A DNA stretch of 64,000 nt from Halalkalibacter wakoensis JCM 9140 (GTDB lineage Bacteria > Bacillota > Bacilli > Bacillales > Bacillaceae_D), in assembly GCF_000513095.1 (NCBI RefSeq), contig NZ_BAUT01000008.1:1-64000 (forward strand), in the 5' to 3' direction. Shown piece after piece: positions 56,984 to 64,000 of the stretch (position 1 is the first letter of the stretch; each line of letters begins with the position of its first letter). Below the pieces are notes generated by a model that saw only the letters and a list, made by a program, of their open reading frames with translations, ran no database searches and was not told where the DNA came from. The position numbers and the translations under genes are program-made.

Positions 56984-57133
56984 CTATTGAATGGAATTAG
57001 AGTCAGATAAGGGTTCGCGTTTAAGAGAACTCTTTTTAGCATGGTCCGTTTCGATATGTTCGTATTCTAAAATAAAGAGGAGATCTAAAAAGTGAAAGCT
57101 AAATTCTTTGATCTTCGCTAACATATGATTCAT
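56984..57133 (-). CDS. Small hypothetical protein
   Basis: A 49-residue protein (MNHMLAKIKEFSFHFLDLLF...) with a hydrophobic first half and a polar Lys/Ser-rich end. AAGGAGG is eight bases before the ATG at 57133; the longer upstream frame has no support. Family unknown. Confidence 0.5.
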   Translation of the reverse strand: MNHMLAKIKEFSFHFLDLLFILEYEHIETDHAKKSSLKREPLSDSNSIQ

Positions 57134-57277
57134 GCCATGTACCTCCTTGATTAGAAGAAGCTGTACATTTACTATGCGCATAAATGTATAAAAAAATGCG
57201 CATAGATTCAATCAGTTGAAGGTTATTTAGACCGTGGTGAAATGGAGCGGTGGTTAATCACTTCTTTAGGAATAAGA

Positions 57278-57313
57278 GGGCACTAAAAAAGGTTGGTATA
57301 CCTTTTTTAGTGC
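57278..57313. terminator. Hairpin terminator
   Basis: GGCACTAAAAAAGG pairs with CCTTTTTTAGTGCC around an eight-base loop. It lies downstream of the minus-strand small membrane gene. Confidence 0.75.
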
Positions 57314-57345
57314 CTTCAGATTAATATGCAGTGCTGCAGAATAGA

Positions 57346-57522
57346 TTAACCTTCCTGATCCTTTTTTCTTCTTTCCATTAAACGCAAAATCCACAAAACA
57401 ACATTGATAATTACGATCAAGTAAAAAAGCCAAGATGTCGTTGTTTCATTTTGATACGAGATGTATACAAAAACAACGAGAACAACTACAGCAAATACTT
57501 GCATTAATTGAATTTTGGACAA
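57346..57522 (-). CDS. Small two-segment membrane protein
   Basis: A 58-residue frame from TTG 57522 has two hydrophobic segments (VFAVVVLVVFVYI and WLFYLIVIINVVLWIL) and a basic end MERRKKDQEG. GAGGG stands six bases before the start. It is followed by a terminator. Not recognised. Confidence 0.5.
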   Translation of the reverse strand: MSKIQLMQVFAVVVLVVFVYISYQNETTTSWLFYLIVIINVVLWILRLMERRKKDQEG

Positions 57523-57610
57523 AGCCTTCCCTCATTTCGCATGATTTCTTCTGTTAGGACATACGATACATTATAACAATCTTGAAATCGTACGAAAAGA
57601 GGCGTGATGT

Positions 57611-58165
57611 ATGAAATCGAAGCAAGCATTTTACCGAAGTGTTTTGATTATTCTTTTATGTGGTGTAGGTTTTATGTATAGTCAATCAGATAGTATCTAT
57701 CAGCAAGTCGAAGAATCAGTCGCCGCAACGGTTCAAAAAGGAGTTCAAGTCGGACAAGAAGCTTTACCGATTGAATTGACAACACTGAACGGGGATGAGG
57801 TGTCCTTAGATGAGTATCTTGGACAGCCAGTTGTTTTGAATTTCTTTGCAACATGGTGCCATCCCTGTCAAGAGGAAATGCCTATTATTTTGGAGTTAGA
57901 GAAGAAGGTAAAGGAGCGGGGCGGAAAATTTGTCGCAATTAATATGACTAGTCAGGAAAAAAGCAAAGAAGAGATTAGACCTTTTCTTCAACATTTCCGT
58001 GCCACGTTTGATCCTCTTCTTGATCAAGATGGAGAGATCATGAAGAAATACCAAATCATTGGTATTCCAACAACACTTGTAATCGATGAACAAGGAATTA
58101 TAGTCCAAAGAATCAACGGCGGATTAACAAATGAAATTATGGAGGATTTGGTGTTGTTTCGTTAA
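57611..58165 (+). CDS. ResA-like thiol-disulfide oxidoreductase
   Basis: A 184-residue membrane-anchored thioredoxin-fold protein: an N-terminal anchor (residues 9-22), then the redox site ATWCHPCQEEMP with a CHPC motif, and the cis-proline region IIGIPTTLVID. Such proteins act outside the membrane, reducing disulfides in apocytochrome c or other exported proteins. The CHPC pair differs from CEPC of ResA. It is transcribed alone. Confidence 0.87.
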   Translation: MKSKQAFYRSVLIILLCGVGFMYSQSDSIYQQVEESVAATVQKGVQVGQEALPIELTTLNGDEVSLDEYLGQPVVLNFFATWCHPCQEEMPIILELEKKVKERGGKFVAINMTSQEKSKEEIRPFLQHFRATFDPLLDQDGEIMKKYQIIGIPTTLVIDEQGIIVQRINGGLTNEIMEDLVLFR

Positions 58166-58188
58166 AATCCTAGCTTCATCCTTTAATA

Positions 58189-58221
58189 AAAAGCCTTGAG
58201 ATGATTCTCTCAAGGCTTTTA
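58189..58221. terminator. Terminator
   Basis: AAAAGCCTTGAGA pairs with TCTCTCAAGGCTTTT after the thioredoxin-like gene. Confidence 0.8.
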
Positions 58222-58280
58222 AAAGTTACTTTCTTGTTTATAAAGATGGAGGTGAACTAGAACCTCCTCCTCACCCTTTT

Positions 58281-59264
58281 TTATTGAATGAATATTAAGT
58301 AAGAAGATAGAAAATAAAGAATCACCAAAACAACAGAAGGAAGAGCGTAACGGAAACTGGATTCTCTCGGCTTCCTGACAAGTGTATATAAAATAACAAC
58401 AGAAAGAATTCCTACGGCAGCAGCAGTAATTTGGTGTACGTTCGAAACGTCGGCAATGATTGACCCATTTCGATAAAACACATCTGAAGCTCCTAAAATT
58501 AAAATATTAAATAAATTACTTCCTAATATTGACCCTATTGCTAAGTTGTAATTTCGTAACTGTATTGCAACAAGAACTGCGATCGCTTCGGGGAGAGAGG
58601 TTGTCGCAGCGATTAAAAAGCTTCCAACAAAACTTGCTCCAAGACCTGTTATGACTGCAATTTGGTCACCTGTCACTGTTAAAAGAGTTCCTGCACCCAA
58701 AATGACAATAGCAGCAATCACAAAACCAATAATAGCTTTTTTTAGAGGTATAGCAGATAAATTATAATCTTCCGGTTCTTCAACGGGCTCTTCTGGATAT
58801 TTTTTAGATAAATGAGAAATAAGAGCAATTCCTAATGCGTAAATGATCATCAAAATCCAGATGTCTAAACCAATTCCAAGAAATGTGTATTCAATCTTAA
58901 TACTTAATGCTAGTAAAGATACAATTGCAAGTAGCATACCAACACTAGCGGTATAAATGTGGGATTTACTAGCATTTTTGAAGATTTGCTGTCTTCTAAA
59001 ATAAAGGTCAAAGCTAGCGATGATTAATAAATTAAACATGTTGCTTCCGAACACATTCCCTACAGCAATGTCAGGTGAATCTAATACAATTGCTGTGACA
59101 CTAGTTGTAACTTCAGGTAAGGAAGTTGCACCTGCTAAAAAAATAGTACCCACGACCATCCCACCAAGAGAAGTTTTCTCTCCAATCGTATCAGCATACG
59201 TGGAAAGTTTAATGGCAGCTAACACCGTTAAAATAGCTGCAAAAATAAATCCTAAAAAAACCAT
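58281..59264 (-). CDS. CaCA-family cation exchanger
   Basis: A 327-residue membrane protein with two homologous halves. Each half holds an alpha repeat: GATSLPEVTTSVTAI with VGNVFGSNMFNLL in the first, and ATTSLPEAIAVLVAI with IGSILGSNLFNIL in the second. The Glu residues in these repeats bind the cation. An acidic loop (EEPVEEPEDYN) separates the halves. Family members exchange Ca2+ for Na+ or H+, but the upstream Mn2+ riboswitch suggests manganese export. The ATG at 59264 follows GGGGG nine bases upstream. Confidence 0.88.
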   Translation of the reverse strand: MVFLGFIFAAILTVLAAIKLSTYADTIGEKTSLGGMVVGTIFLAGATSLPEVTTSVTAIVLDSPDIAVGNVFGSNMFNLLIIASFDLYFRRQQIFKNASKSHIYTASVGMLLAIVSLLALSIKIEYTFLGIGLDIWILMIIYALGIALISHLSKKYPEEPVEEPEDYNLSAIPLKKAIIGFVIAAIVILGAGTLLTVTGDQIAVITGLGASFVGSFLIAATTSLPEAIAVLVAIQLRNYNLAIGSILGSNLFNILILGASDVFYRNGSIIADVSNVHQITAAAVGILSVVILYTLVRKPRESSFRYALPSVVLVILYFLSSYLIFIQ

Positions 59265-59293
59265 AGTATAATTCCCCCTATACAAAATCCACA

Positions 59294-59351
59294 CAAAAAA
59301 GACCCTTTTATGAAAGTCTGCCCGAAAAAACAGTCTCTCATAAAAAGGTCT
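59294..59351 (-). terminator. Riboswitch expression-platform terminator
   Basis: On the minus strand AAGACC.TTTTATGA...CTG pairs with CAG...TCATAAAAGGGTCTT and ends in T6. Its first arm contains the 3' strand of aptamer stem P1, so the two structures exclude each other. Confidence 0.8.
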
Positions 59352-59446
59352 TGCGTACTTTGTTCAATAACAAAGCTCAATGAACCGAGTGAACATAGTC
59401 ACTGTCATGACGACTCATTGACCAATAGGTCGCTACTCCCCTTTTT
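59342..59446 (-). ncRNA. yybP-ykoY manganese riboswitch aptamer
   Basis: Read on the minus strand, the element starts AAAAAGGGGAGTAGCG, contains the conserved GTCGTCATGA, and ends GCAAGACCTTTTT, so that AAAAAGG and CCTTTTT form P1. These are the signature blocks of the yybP-ykoY family, which senses Mn2+. When Mn2+ binds, P1 should be stable and the overlapping terminator cannot form, so the exchanger is switched on. Confidence 0.88.
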
Positions 59447-59469
59447 GGGTATGCAATTGTGATGGACTA

Positions 59470-59498
59470 AATGTAGCATGATGTGGATTTGACGTCAA
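59470..59498 (-). promoter_or_regulatory. Promoter of riboswitch-exchanger unit
   Basis: On the minus strand TTGACG and TACATT are 17 bases apart, 24 bases before the aptamer. Confidence 0.6.
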
Positions 59499-59515
59499 TC
59501 TAAAATCACAAAAAA

Positions 59516-59550
59516 ATCCTCTCTCTTAATCTGCTCTTAGAGAGAGGATA
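59516..59550 (-). terminator. Terminator of HD gene
   Basis: ATCCTCTCTCTTA pairs with its near complement TTAGAGAGAGGAT; the minus-strand tail is T-rich. Confidence 0.75.
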
Positions 59551-59554
59551 TGAA

Positions 59555-60091
59555 TTACATGGTTCTTTCAATGAATTTTTCTTTCAGATGCGATTCAATC
59601 TTCTTATCCAGTAAGCTTAACATCCTTCGCGCTTTTTGATCTGAGATTTTGTGATAATGATGTTCTCCACCTGGCTTTTCATCTGCTTCATCGGCTAAAG
59701 CTACGACATGTTGCAATGGATTTAATTCGAGATGTCCGTTTGGTAAATAAGAATCTGTGTGTAATAAAATGGCAAGGGCGATTTCTTTTGCTGTTCGCGG
59801 ATGTTCCCCGAGTCGAATAAGAAGCTTGTGTGCTCTTTCAGACCCTTTAATAGCATGTATATCATTTTCTTTGTATAAATTATAATCCCATTGACCATTT
59901 TTGTACCACGTATAATGCCCGATATCGTGAAGGAATGCTGCCTTAGTTGCTCGATCAGGATCAACGTTATGCTTTATAGCTAAGCGATAAGCATGAAAAG
60001 CACAAGCAACGGCATGGGCCATTCCGGACCTTTTTACATATTTTTGTGTAATTGGATGATCAAACAATTGAACTAACGTAACATGTCTCAC
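59555..60091 (-). CDS. HD-domain protein
   Basis: A 178-residue HD-family phosphohydrolase: HAVACAFHAYRLA gives the first His, AAFLHDIGHYTWY the HD pair, and later ILLHTDS and ALADEAD the remaining ligands. Substrate unknown. Translation starts at GTG with GGGAGG eight bases upstream. It is a single-gene unit. Confidence 0.78.
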   Translation of the reverse strand: MRHVTLVQLFDHPITQKYVKRSGMAHAVACAFHAYRLAIKHNVDPDRATKAAFLHDIGHYTWYKNGQWDYNLYKENDIHAIKGSERAHKLLIRLGEHPRTAKEIALAILLHTDSYLPNGHLELNPLQHVVALADEADEKPGGEHHYHKISDQKARRMLSLLDKKIESHLKEKFIERTM

Positions 60092-60257
60092 GTAACATTC
60101 CTCCCTCTTCTAAGTTGTTGTAAATAAATCTTCCCTTGAAAAAGTGTATTTTATCTATTATATAGATTTATATTAAATGGTGCAACACATTTTATTTGGA
60201 ACGATTGGTTAATTTATGTATATGATACACGATAGGTTGATGAGAGGAGTATGAAAA

Positions 60258-60905
60258 ATGGCAACCACTCATTCATTTACAAAAGGCGAAGAAATAGCTA
60301 ATGCTATTACTCACGGTTTTGGTGCTCTTTTTAGTATTGTAGCTCTTGTGATATTACCTTTACTTTCAAGCCTACATGGATCTGCATTACATGTAATAAG
60401 CTTTACGATATATGGAGTTACAATGCTGTTACTTTATTTCTCCTCGACAATGGTTCATGCACTTCCACCCGGAAAAGCAAAAGATTTGTTTGAAATTTTT
60501 GATCATGCTTCTATTTATTTGTTTATTGCTGGGAGTTATACCCCGTTGTTATTTATTGTCGTACAAGGAACTCTAGGATGGACACTGTTTGGCATTGTAT
60601 GGGGCATTGCAACAATAGGCGTGATCTTAAAATTCTTCTTTGTAAAGAGATTCCTGTTTTTATCAACGATATTTTATATTGGGATGGGTTGGCTAGCGTT
60701 GTTCGCCATTAAGCCCATAATGGAAACACTCCCACAATTAGGGGTGGCTCTTCTTTTTTCAGGGGGGATCAGTTATACAGTTGGAACGGTTTTTTATATG
60801 TGGCGTGGGTTTAAATACCACCATGCAATCTGGCATTTATTCGTCCTAGTTGGTACCATTCTTCATTTCTTTTTAATTCTTTTTTATGTATTGCCAATGA
60901 CGTAG
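60258..60905 (+). CDS. Hemolysin III family membrane protein
   Basis: A 215-residue protein with seven membrane segments. EEIANAITHGFGALFSI, STMVHALPP, FEIFDHASIYLFIAGSYTP and the C-terminal HHAIWHLFVLVG match the hemolysin III/PAQR fold, including the His and Asp residues thought to bind zinc. Bacterial members are not proven toxins; a role in membrane lipid or ion balance is more likely. Confidence 0.88.
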   Translation: MATTHSFTKGEEIANAITHGFGALFSIVALVILPLLSSLHGSALHVISFTIYGVTMLLLYFSSTMVHALPPGKAKDLFEIFDHASIYLFIAGSYTPLLFIVVQGTLGWTLFGIVWGIATIGVILKFFFVKRFLFLSTIFYIGMGWLALFAIKPIMETLPQLGVALLFSGGISYTVGTVFYMWRGFKYHHAIWHLFVLVGTILHFFLILFYVLPMT

Positions 60906-60932
60906 GTACGAGAATACGGGTATAATAAAAGC

Positions 60933-60965
60933 GCTGAAAAAGGAAAAATCGACCTTTTTCAGGGC
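60933..60965 (+). terminator. Terminator after hemolysin III gene
   Basis: GCGCTGAAAAAGG pairs with CCTTTTTCAGGGC; the same CTGAAAAAG core occurs in hairpins near 38042 and 43709. Confidence 0.65.
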
Positions 60966-60995
60966 TCTCGTTATAATGAAAATGGAGGCGATGGT

Positions 60996-61225
60996 ATGTA
61001 TATAAAGATTGCAGAGCTTGCAGCCTATTTGGAATTGCCAGAAGAGTACATTGTTCAACAAGTGAGAAAAGGACATGTAAGGACAGTGTTTGATGGACAA
61101 GAGTATTTAGTTAATCGAGAGCAATTTCTATGGCATAAGGAACAACTCGATCTAAAAAGACGACAGATAAAAGAGGAAATAGAGGAACACTTCCTGAAGA
61201 TTGGGATGCTAAAGACGAAGATTAA
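60996..61225 (+). pseudogene. Small excisionase-like HTH protein, apparent frameshift
   Basis: The protein starts MYIKIAELAAYLELPEEYI, a MerR/excisionase-type winged helix, then VRTVFDGQEYLVNREQF. The open frame runs on to 61328 with an unlikely tail. Adding one A at 61186-61187 gives instead the end LPEDWDAKDED with stop at 61225, the acidic ending I expect in this Bacillus family, and 76 residues. It is probably a DNA-binding protein of unknown target. An apparent deletion, as in other genes of the window, is the best explanation. Confidence 0.75.
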
Positions 61226-61279
61226 TACATACACTATAATTGTGAACACAAAACCAAAAGAGAAGGTTGTGATGCCACA

Positions 61280-62488
61280 ATGGGGAAACATTTGGTGTTT
61301 GTGCTCATGCTTTGTCTATTTGGCTTAATCATTGGAACATTTTCTGTACAAGCAGAGAGTGTAGAGTCAAACAAAGCAAGAGACCATCAGCAAAAAGGAA
61401 TAACGAAGAACTTTTTAGAGTTGCCTGAAAACATGGTCCGTTTCGAATTTAACTCAGGTTATTCTTTTCCGTACCCGGAAGATGGCGTACGAGGTGTATA
61501 TGTTACAGGTAACTCTGCAGGTGGACAACGATTTAACTCCCTCCTTGAACTTCTAGATTCTACCGATTTGAACTCTATGGTCATCGATATAAAAGATGAT
61601 CACGGTTATTTAACGTATCGTCCAGATGAGCAATCACCATTTTATAACATCTCCCAAAATTTTATTGGTGATACAGAGAAATTAATGGAAACACTAGAAG
61701 AATACGAAATCTATCCAATTGCACGTATCGTTGTTTTTAAAGATACAGTCTTGGCTGAGAAACGTCCTGACCTATCTTTTTTAGATGATGGAGAAGTTTG
61801 GAAAAATGGGAGAGGAGAAGCGTTTGTTAACCCATTTTTAAAAGAAGTATGGGATTACAATGTAGACATTGCTAAAAAGGCAGCACAAATGGGCTTTAAA
61901 GAAATTCAATTTGACTATGTTCGGTTTCCGGAAGGATTTGAACGTCGTGATGAAATCCTTAAATATGAGGTTGGCGAATATTTAGATGGAGATGACAATG
62001 TTCAAAAAAGAGTCCAAGCTGTAACAGATTTTGTAGCTTATGCAAGAGAACAGTTAGAGGCATATCATGTTGATGTGTCCGTTGATATTTTTGGATACTC
62101 TGCGACCATCTCGGAAGCACCAGGAATTGGTCAAAACTTCTCGAAAATTTCAGAGAATGTTGATGTTATATCTTCCATGATTTATCCGAGTCATTGGACA
62201 CCGTATTTTGGAATCGATAAACCTGATTTGTATCCGTATGAACTAACGACCGAATATGCGAAAGTTGAAAATAAAGTACTTGGTGCATTAGATAACCCTC
62301 CAGTATCAAGACCTTGGATTCAAGATTTTACAGCATCTTGGTTAGGAGCAGGAAATTATAAAAGATACGGAAAAAAAGAAGTAGAAGAGCAAATTCGTGC
62401 ATTGAATGAACAAGGAATTGATGAATTCTTGCTTTGGAATGCAACAAACCGCTATACAAAAGGCGTTAACTATAAACCACTCGAATAA
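61280..62488 (+). CDS. Putative glycoside hydrolase (DUF4015)
   Basis: A secreted protein of 402 residues with signal peptide 1-25. The catalytic-barrel motifs include GVRGVYVTGNSAGG, SMVIDIKDDHGYLTYRP, FKEIQFDYVRFPEG and VDVSVDIFGYSA, typical of the DUF4015 TIM-barrel family. Asp and Glu in the FDYVRFPEG strand are the likely active-site acids. The substrate is probably a cell-wall or exopolysaccharide. The ATG at 61280 is behind AGAAGG with long spacing, so the exact start is uncertain. Confidence 0.82.
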   Translation: MGKHLVFVLMLCLFGLIIGTFSVQAESVESNKARDHQQKGITKNFLELPENMVRFEFNSGYSFPYPEDGVRGVYVTGNSAGGQRFNSLLELLDSTDLNSMVIDIKDDHGYLTYRPDEQSPFYNISQNFIGDTEKLMETLEEYEIYPIARIVVFKDTVLAEKRPDLSFLDDGEVWKNGRGEAFVNPFLKEVWDYNVDIAKKAAQMGFKEIQFDYVRFPEGFERRDEILKYEVGEYLDGDDNVQKRVQAVTDFVAYAREQLEAYHVDVSVDIFGYSATISEAPGIGQNFSKISENVDVISSMIYPSHWTPYFGIDKPDLYPYELTTEYAKVENKVLGALDNPPVSRPWIQDFTASWLGAGNYKRYGKKEVEEQIRALNEQGIDEFLLWNATNRYTKGVNYKPLE

Positions 62489-62497
62489 AAATGGATT

Positions 62498-62530
62498 AAA
62501 AAAGCTACTGTTTTGCAGTAGCTTTTTTTA
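62498..62530 (+). terminator. Terminator
   Basis: AAAAAAGCTACTG pairs with CAGTAGCTTTTTT around TTTTG. Confidence 0.85.
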
Positions 62531-62723
62531 GCAATCAATCACTTTAAAACAGTGAAGTATGGCCAAACTCTCTTGGAAATGAGTGGAATTGTATGAGATC
62601 GGTGCATAAACTGTAAATAATGTCGTACATGGAAAAACTTCCTATTATATGATGAAATGACGCAGTTTAACCTTTATTGAAAGAGGAATATACTAATACT
62701 ATAAAGGTGATGGAGGTACGACA

Positions 62724-63287
62724 ATGAATTGGTATGAAAAGCTTAATCAATACTTTCCGATCGAAGAAATGAAGTCGAAAGAACACATCGAGTTGTTGTT
62801 AAAAGAGAAAGCTGATATTTACCATAAAAATGAAGGACCAAATCATGTTATGATGTATGTAGAAACTGATGACTTTGTTTTTGTTGATTATTTGTTTGTA
62901 TCAACAGATGCAAGAGGTCAGGGACTAGGGAAAAAATTATTAAACGAGTTAAAGCAAAAAGATAAGCCCATTATTCTTGAAGTAGAGCCGGTTGATTATG
63001 ATGATACGGATACCGAGAAGCGTCAACGTTTTTATAGTCGAGAAGGATTTAAGCACGCACAGTCAATTGGTTACAAAAGACGTTCTTTGGCGACAAACGA
63101 AATTAATGAACTTGAGATTTTGTATTGGTCTCCAACAGATGAAACGGAAAAAAGCATTTTTGACAAAATGAAGCATACGTATGAAAACATCCACACGTAT
63201 AAAGACCATGAACTTTACGGAGCTTCTTATGAAGATGTTGATCAAGTTTTAACGTACGAAAAAGAGAAAGACCAGGCGACTGTGTAG
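62724..63287 (+). CDS. GNAT-family acetyltransferase
   Basis: A 187-residue protein. DYLFVSTDARGQGLGKKLLN (about residues 55-74) is the acetyl-CoA motif, and RQRFYSREGF the C-terminal family motif; a 50-residue tail of unknown role follows. Substrate unknown. GGTGATGGAGG precedes the ATG. It may be co-transcribed with the small basic gene 35 bases downstream. Confidence 0.82.
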   Translation: MNWYEKLNQYFPIEEMKSKEHIELLLKEKADIYHKNEGPNHVMMYVETDDFVFVDYLFVSTDARGQGLGKKLLNELKQKDKPIILEVEPVDYDDTDTEKRQRFYSREGFKHAQSIGYKRRSLATNEINELEILYWSPTDETEKSIFDKMKHTYENIHTYKDHELYGASYEDVDQVLTYEKEKDQATV

Positions 63288-63322
63288 CCAATTCCTTCAT
63301 CCATTGATGAGGGGGAATACCG

Positions 63323-63466
63323 ATGAAAAGAAGAGATGTAAAGCGACAGAATAGCAAAAAGAAAAGGGAAATGCTTAAAGATTTTCTTAAGAAAAATGTG
63401 AAGGGATGGCAAGCTAGGTCTAAACGTAGTCCAATTCCAATGCCATCGAAGCGCACAACTGCTTAA
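63323..63466 (+). CDS. Small highly basic protein
   Basis: A 47-residue Lys/Arg-rich protein starts MKRRDVKRQNSKKKREML and ends MPSKRTTA. GAGGGGG is six bases before the ATG, and a strong terminator follows. The charge suggests nucleic acid binding, but I do not recognise it. Confidence 0.55.
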   Translation: MKRRDVKRQNSKKKREMLKDFLKKNVKGWQARSKRSPIPMPSKRTTA

Positions 63467-63478
63467 AACGAAAAACAG

Positions 63479-63512
63479 GGCTCCTTTTTTAGCATGATGC
63501 TAAAAAGGAGCC
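63479..63512. terminator. Bidirectional terminator
   Basis: GGGCTCCTTTTTTAGCA pairs with TGCTAAAAAGGAGCCC between convergent genes. Confidence 0.85.
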
Positions 63513-63570
63513 CATCTTTTTTTAGATCTCATATTCATCCGCTTTGTTGCTTGAAAATATCGTATTCCTG

Positions 63571-64000
63571 TTAAAGTTCTAACTCTTGATCGGAATGTCG
63601 TTTTTTAAGTTTGTCTGCTAATAAATAGATGACAGGTATTAAAATGAGCGTAATAAACGTTGAAACAGCAAGTCCAAACACAATGACGATTGCCATCGGC
63701 TGCTGCACCTCTGTTCCTTCACCAAAACCTAACGTGAGAGGTACTAAACCTAAGATCGTTGTAAGAGCTGTCATTAAAATCGGTCTTAATCTTGTAGGAG
63801 CAGCTTGAAGGATCGATTGATAGGTGGAATATCCTTCTGATTGCAATGTGTTCATGTAATCAACAAGGACTATCGCATTATTAACGACAATTCCTGTTAA
63901 GATTAAAATACCAATTAATGAACCAACGCCTAAAGGTTGGCTAGTGATAAGGAGTCCCCCTATGACCCCAATCGCTGTTACAGGAACAGAAAACATAATG
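63571..64000 (-). CDS. RND-family efflux transporter, C-terminal part
   Basis: The 143 residues visible are the end of an AcrB-type transporter, cut by the window edge. GVGSLIGILILTGIVVNNAI, VLVDYMN, APTRLRPILMTALTTILGL and the final membrane segments match SwrC (YerP) and other Gram-positive RND pumps. The rest of the gene lies to the right. The soluble end is KKRHSDQELEL. Confidence 0.85.
   Translation of the reverse strand, partial: IMFSVPVTAIGVIGGLLITSQPLGVGSLIGILILTGIVVNNAIVLVDYMNTLQSEGYSTYQSILQAAPTRLRPILMTALTTILGLVPLTLGFGEGTEVQQPMAIVIVFGLAVSTFITLILIPVIYLLADKLKKRHSDQELEL

Overview
This 64 kb window is chromosomal DNA from a low-GC, spore-forming member of the Bacillaceae. The gene content and order follow the Bacillus subtilis yitT/U/V - argCJBD-carAB-argF - yjzC - yjaU/yjaV - med-comZ - fabH-fabF - yjaZ - yjbA - trpS neighbourhood, but with many insertions, so the source is a relative of B. 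subtilis (alkaliphilic or halotolerant genera would fit) rather than B. subtilis itself. I see no prophage, complete insertion sequence, CRISPR array, rRNA or tRNA.

Layout. 1-5.4 kb: a GerMN lipoprotein, an AI-2E transporter, a rhodanese, a YitV-like hydrolase, a YitT-like membrane protein and a BsuPI-domain lipoprotein. 5.4-14.2 kb, mostly minus strand: a SNF2 helicase with a YwqB-like partner, AzlCD, hypothetical genes, an acetyltransferase and a Cof-type HAD phosphatase. 14.3-16.5 kb: ctaG, a SCO-type copper chaperone and a peroxiredoxin-like lipoprotein whose frame is interrupted by one UGA exactly at the first position of a CxxC-type motif, with a SECIS-like hairpin downstream. This is the best candidate for something new: a selenoprotein in an oxidase-assembly cluster. 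16.6-26.4 kb: the whole arginine operon, argC-J-B-D-carA-carB-argF. 26.4-36.7 kb: yjzC, a hydrolase, an epimerase, an HD protein, prfC, med-comZ, then fabH-fabF behind a promoter overlapped by a FapR-type operator. 36.8-48.6 kb: an LCP protein, a DHH-CBS tRNA nucleotidyltransferase, LysM/SleB hydrolase, D,D-carboxypeptidase, coaA and topB. 48.6-57 kb: yjaZ, yjbA, trpS, a glycolipid glycosyltransferase, an aldolase-dehydrogenase pair and a diacylglycerol kinase-like gene. 57-64 kb: a ResA-like thioredoxin, a cation exchanger under a yybP-ykoY riboswitch, an HD protein, hemolysin III, a small HTH protein, a putative glycosidase, an acetyltransferase and the end of an RND transporter.

Quality. 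Six genes (helicase, azlC twice, argD, yjbA, trpS and the small HTH gene) are each broken by an apparent loss of one base, mostly in short homopolymers. Adding back one base restores family-typical length every time, and trpS is normally essential. Deletion-type sequencing error is therefore the leading explanation. The UGA in the peroxiredoxin is different, because the frame is unchanged on both sides.

Intergenic DNA carries at least four degraded copies of a GC-richer dispersed repeat. One copy sits between exact 27-bp direct repeats that duplicate half of the yjzC terminator.
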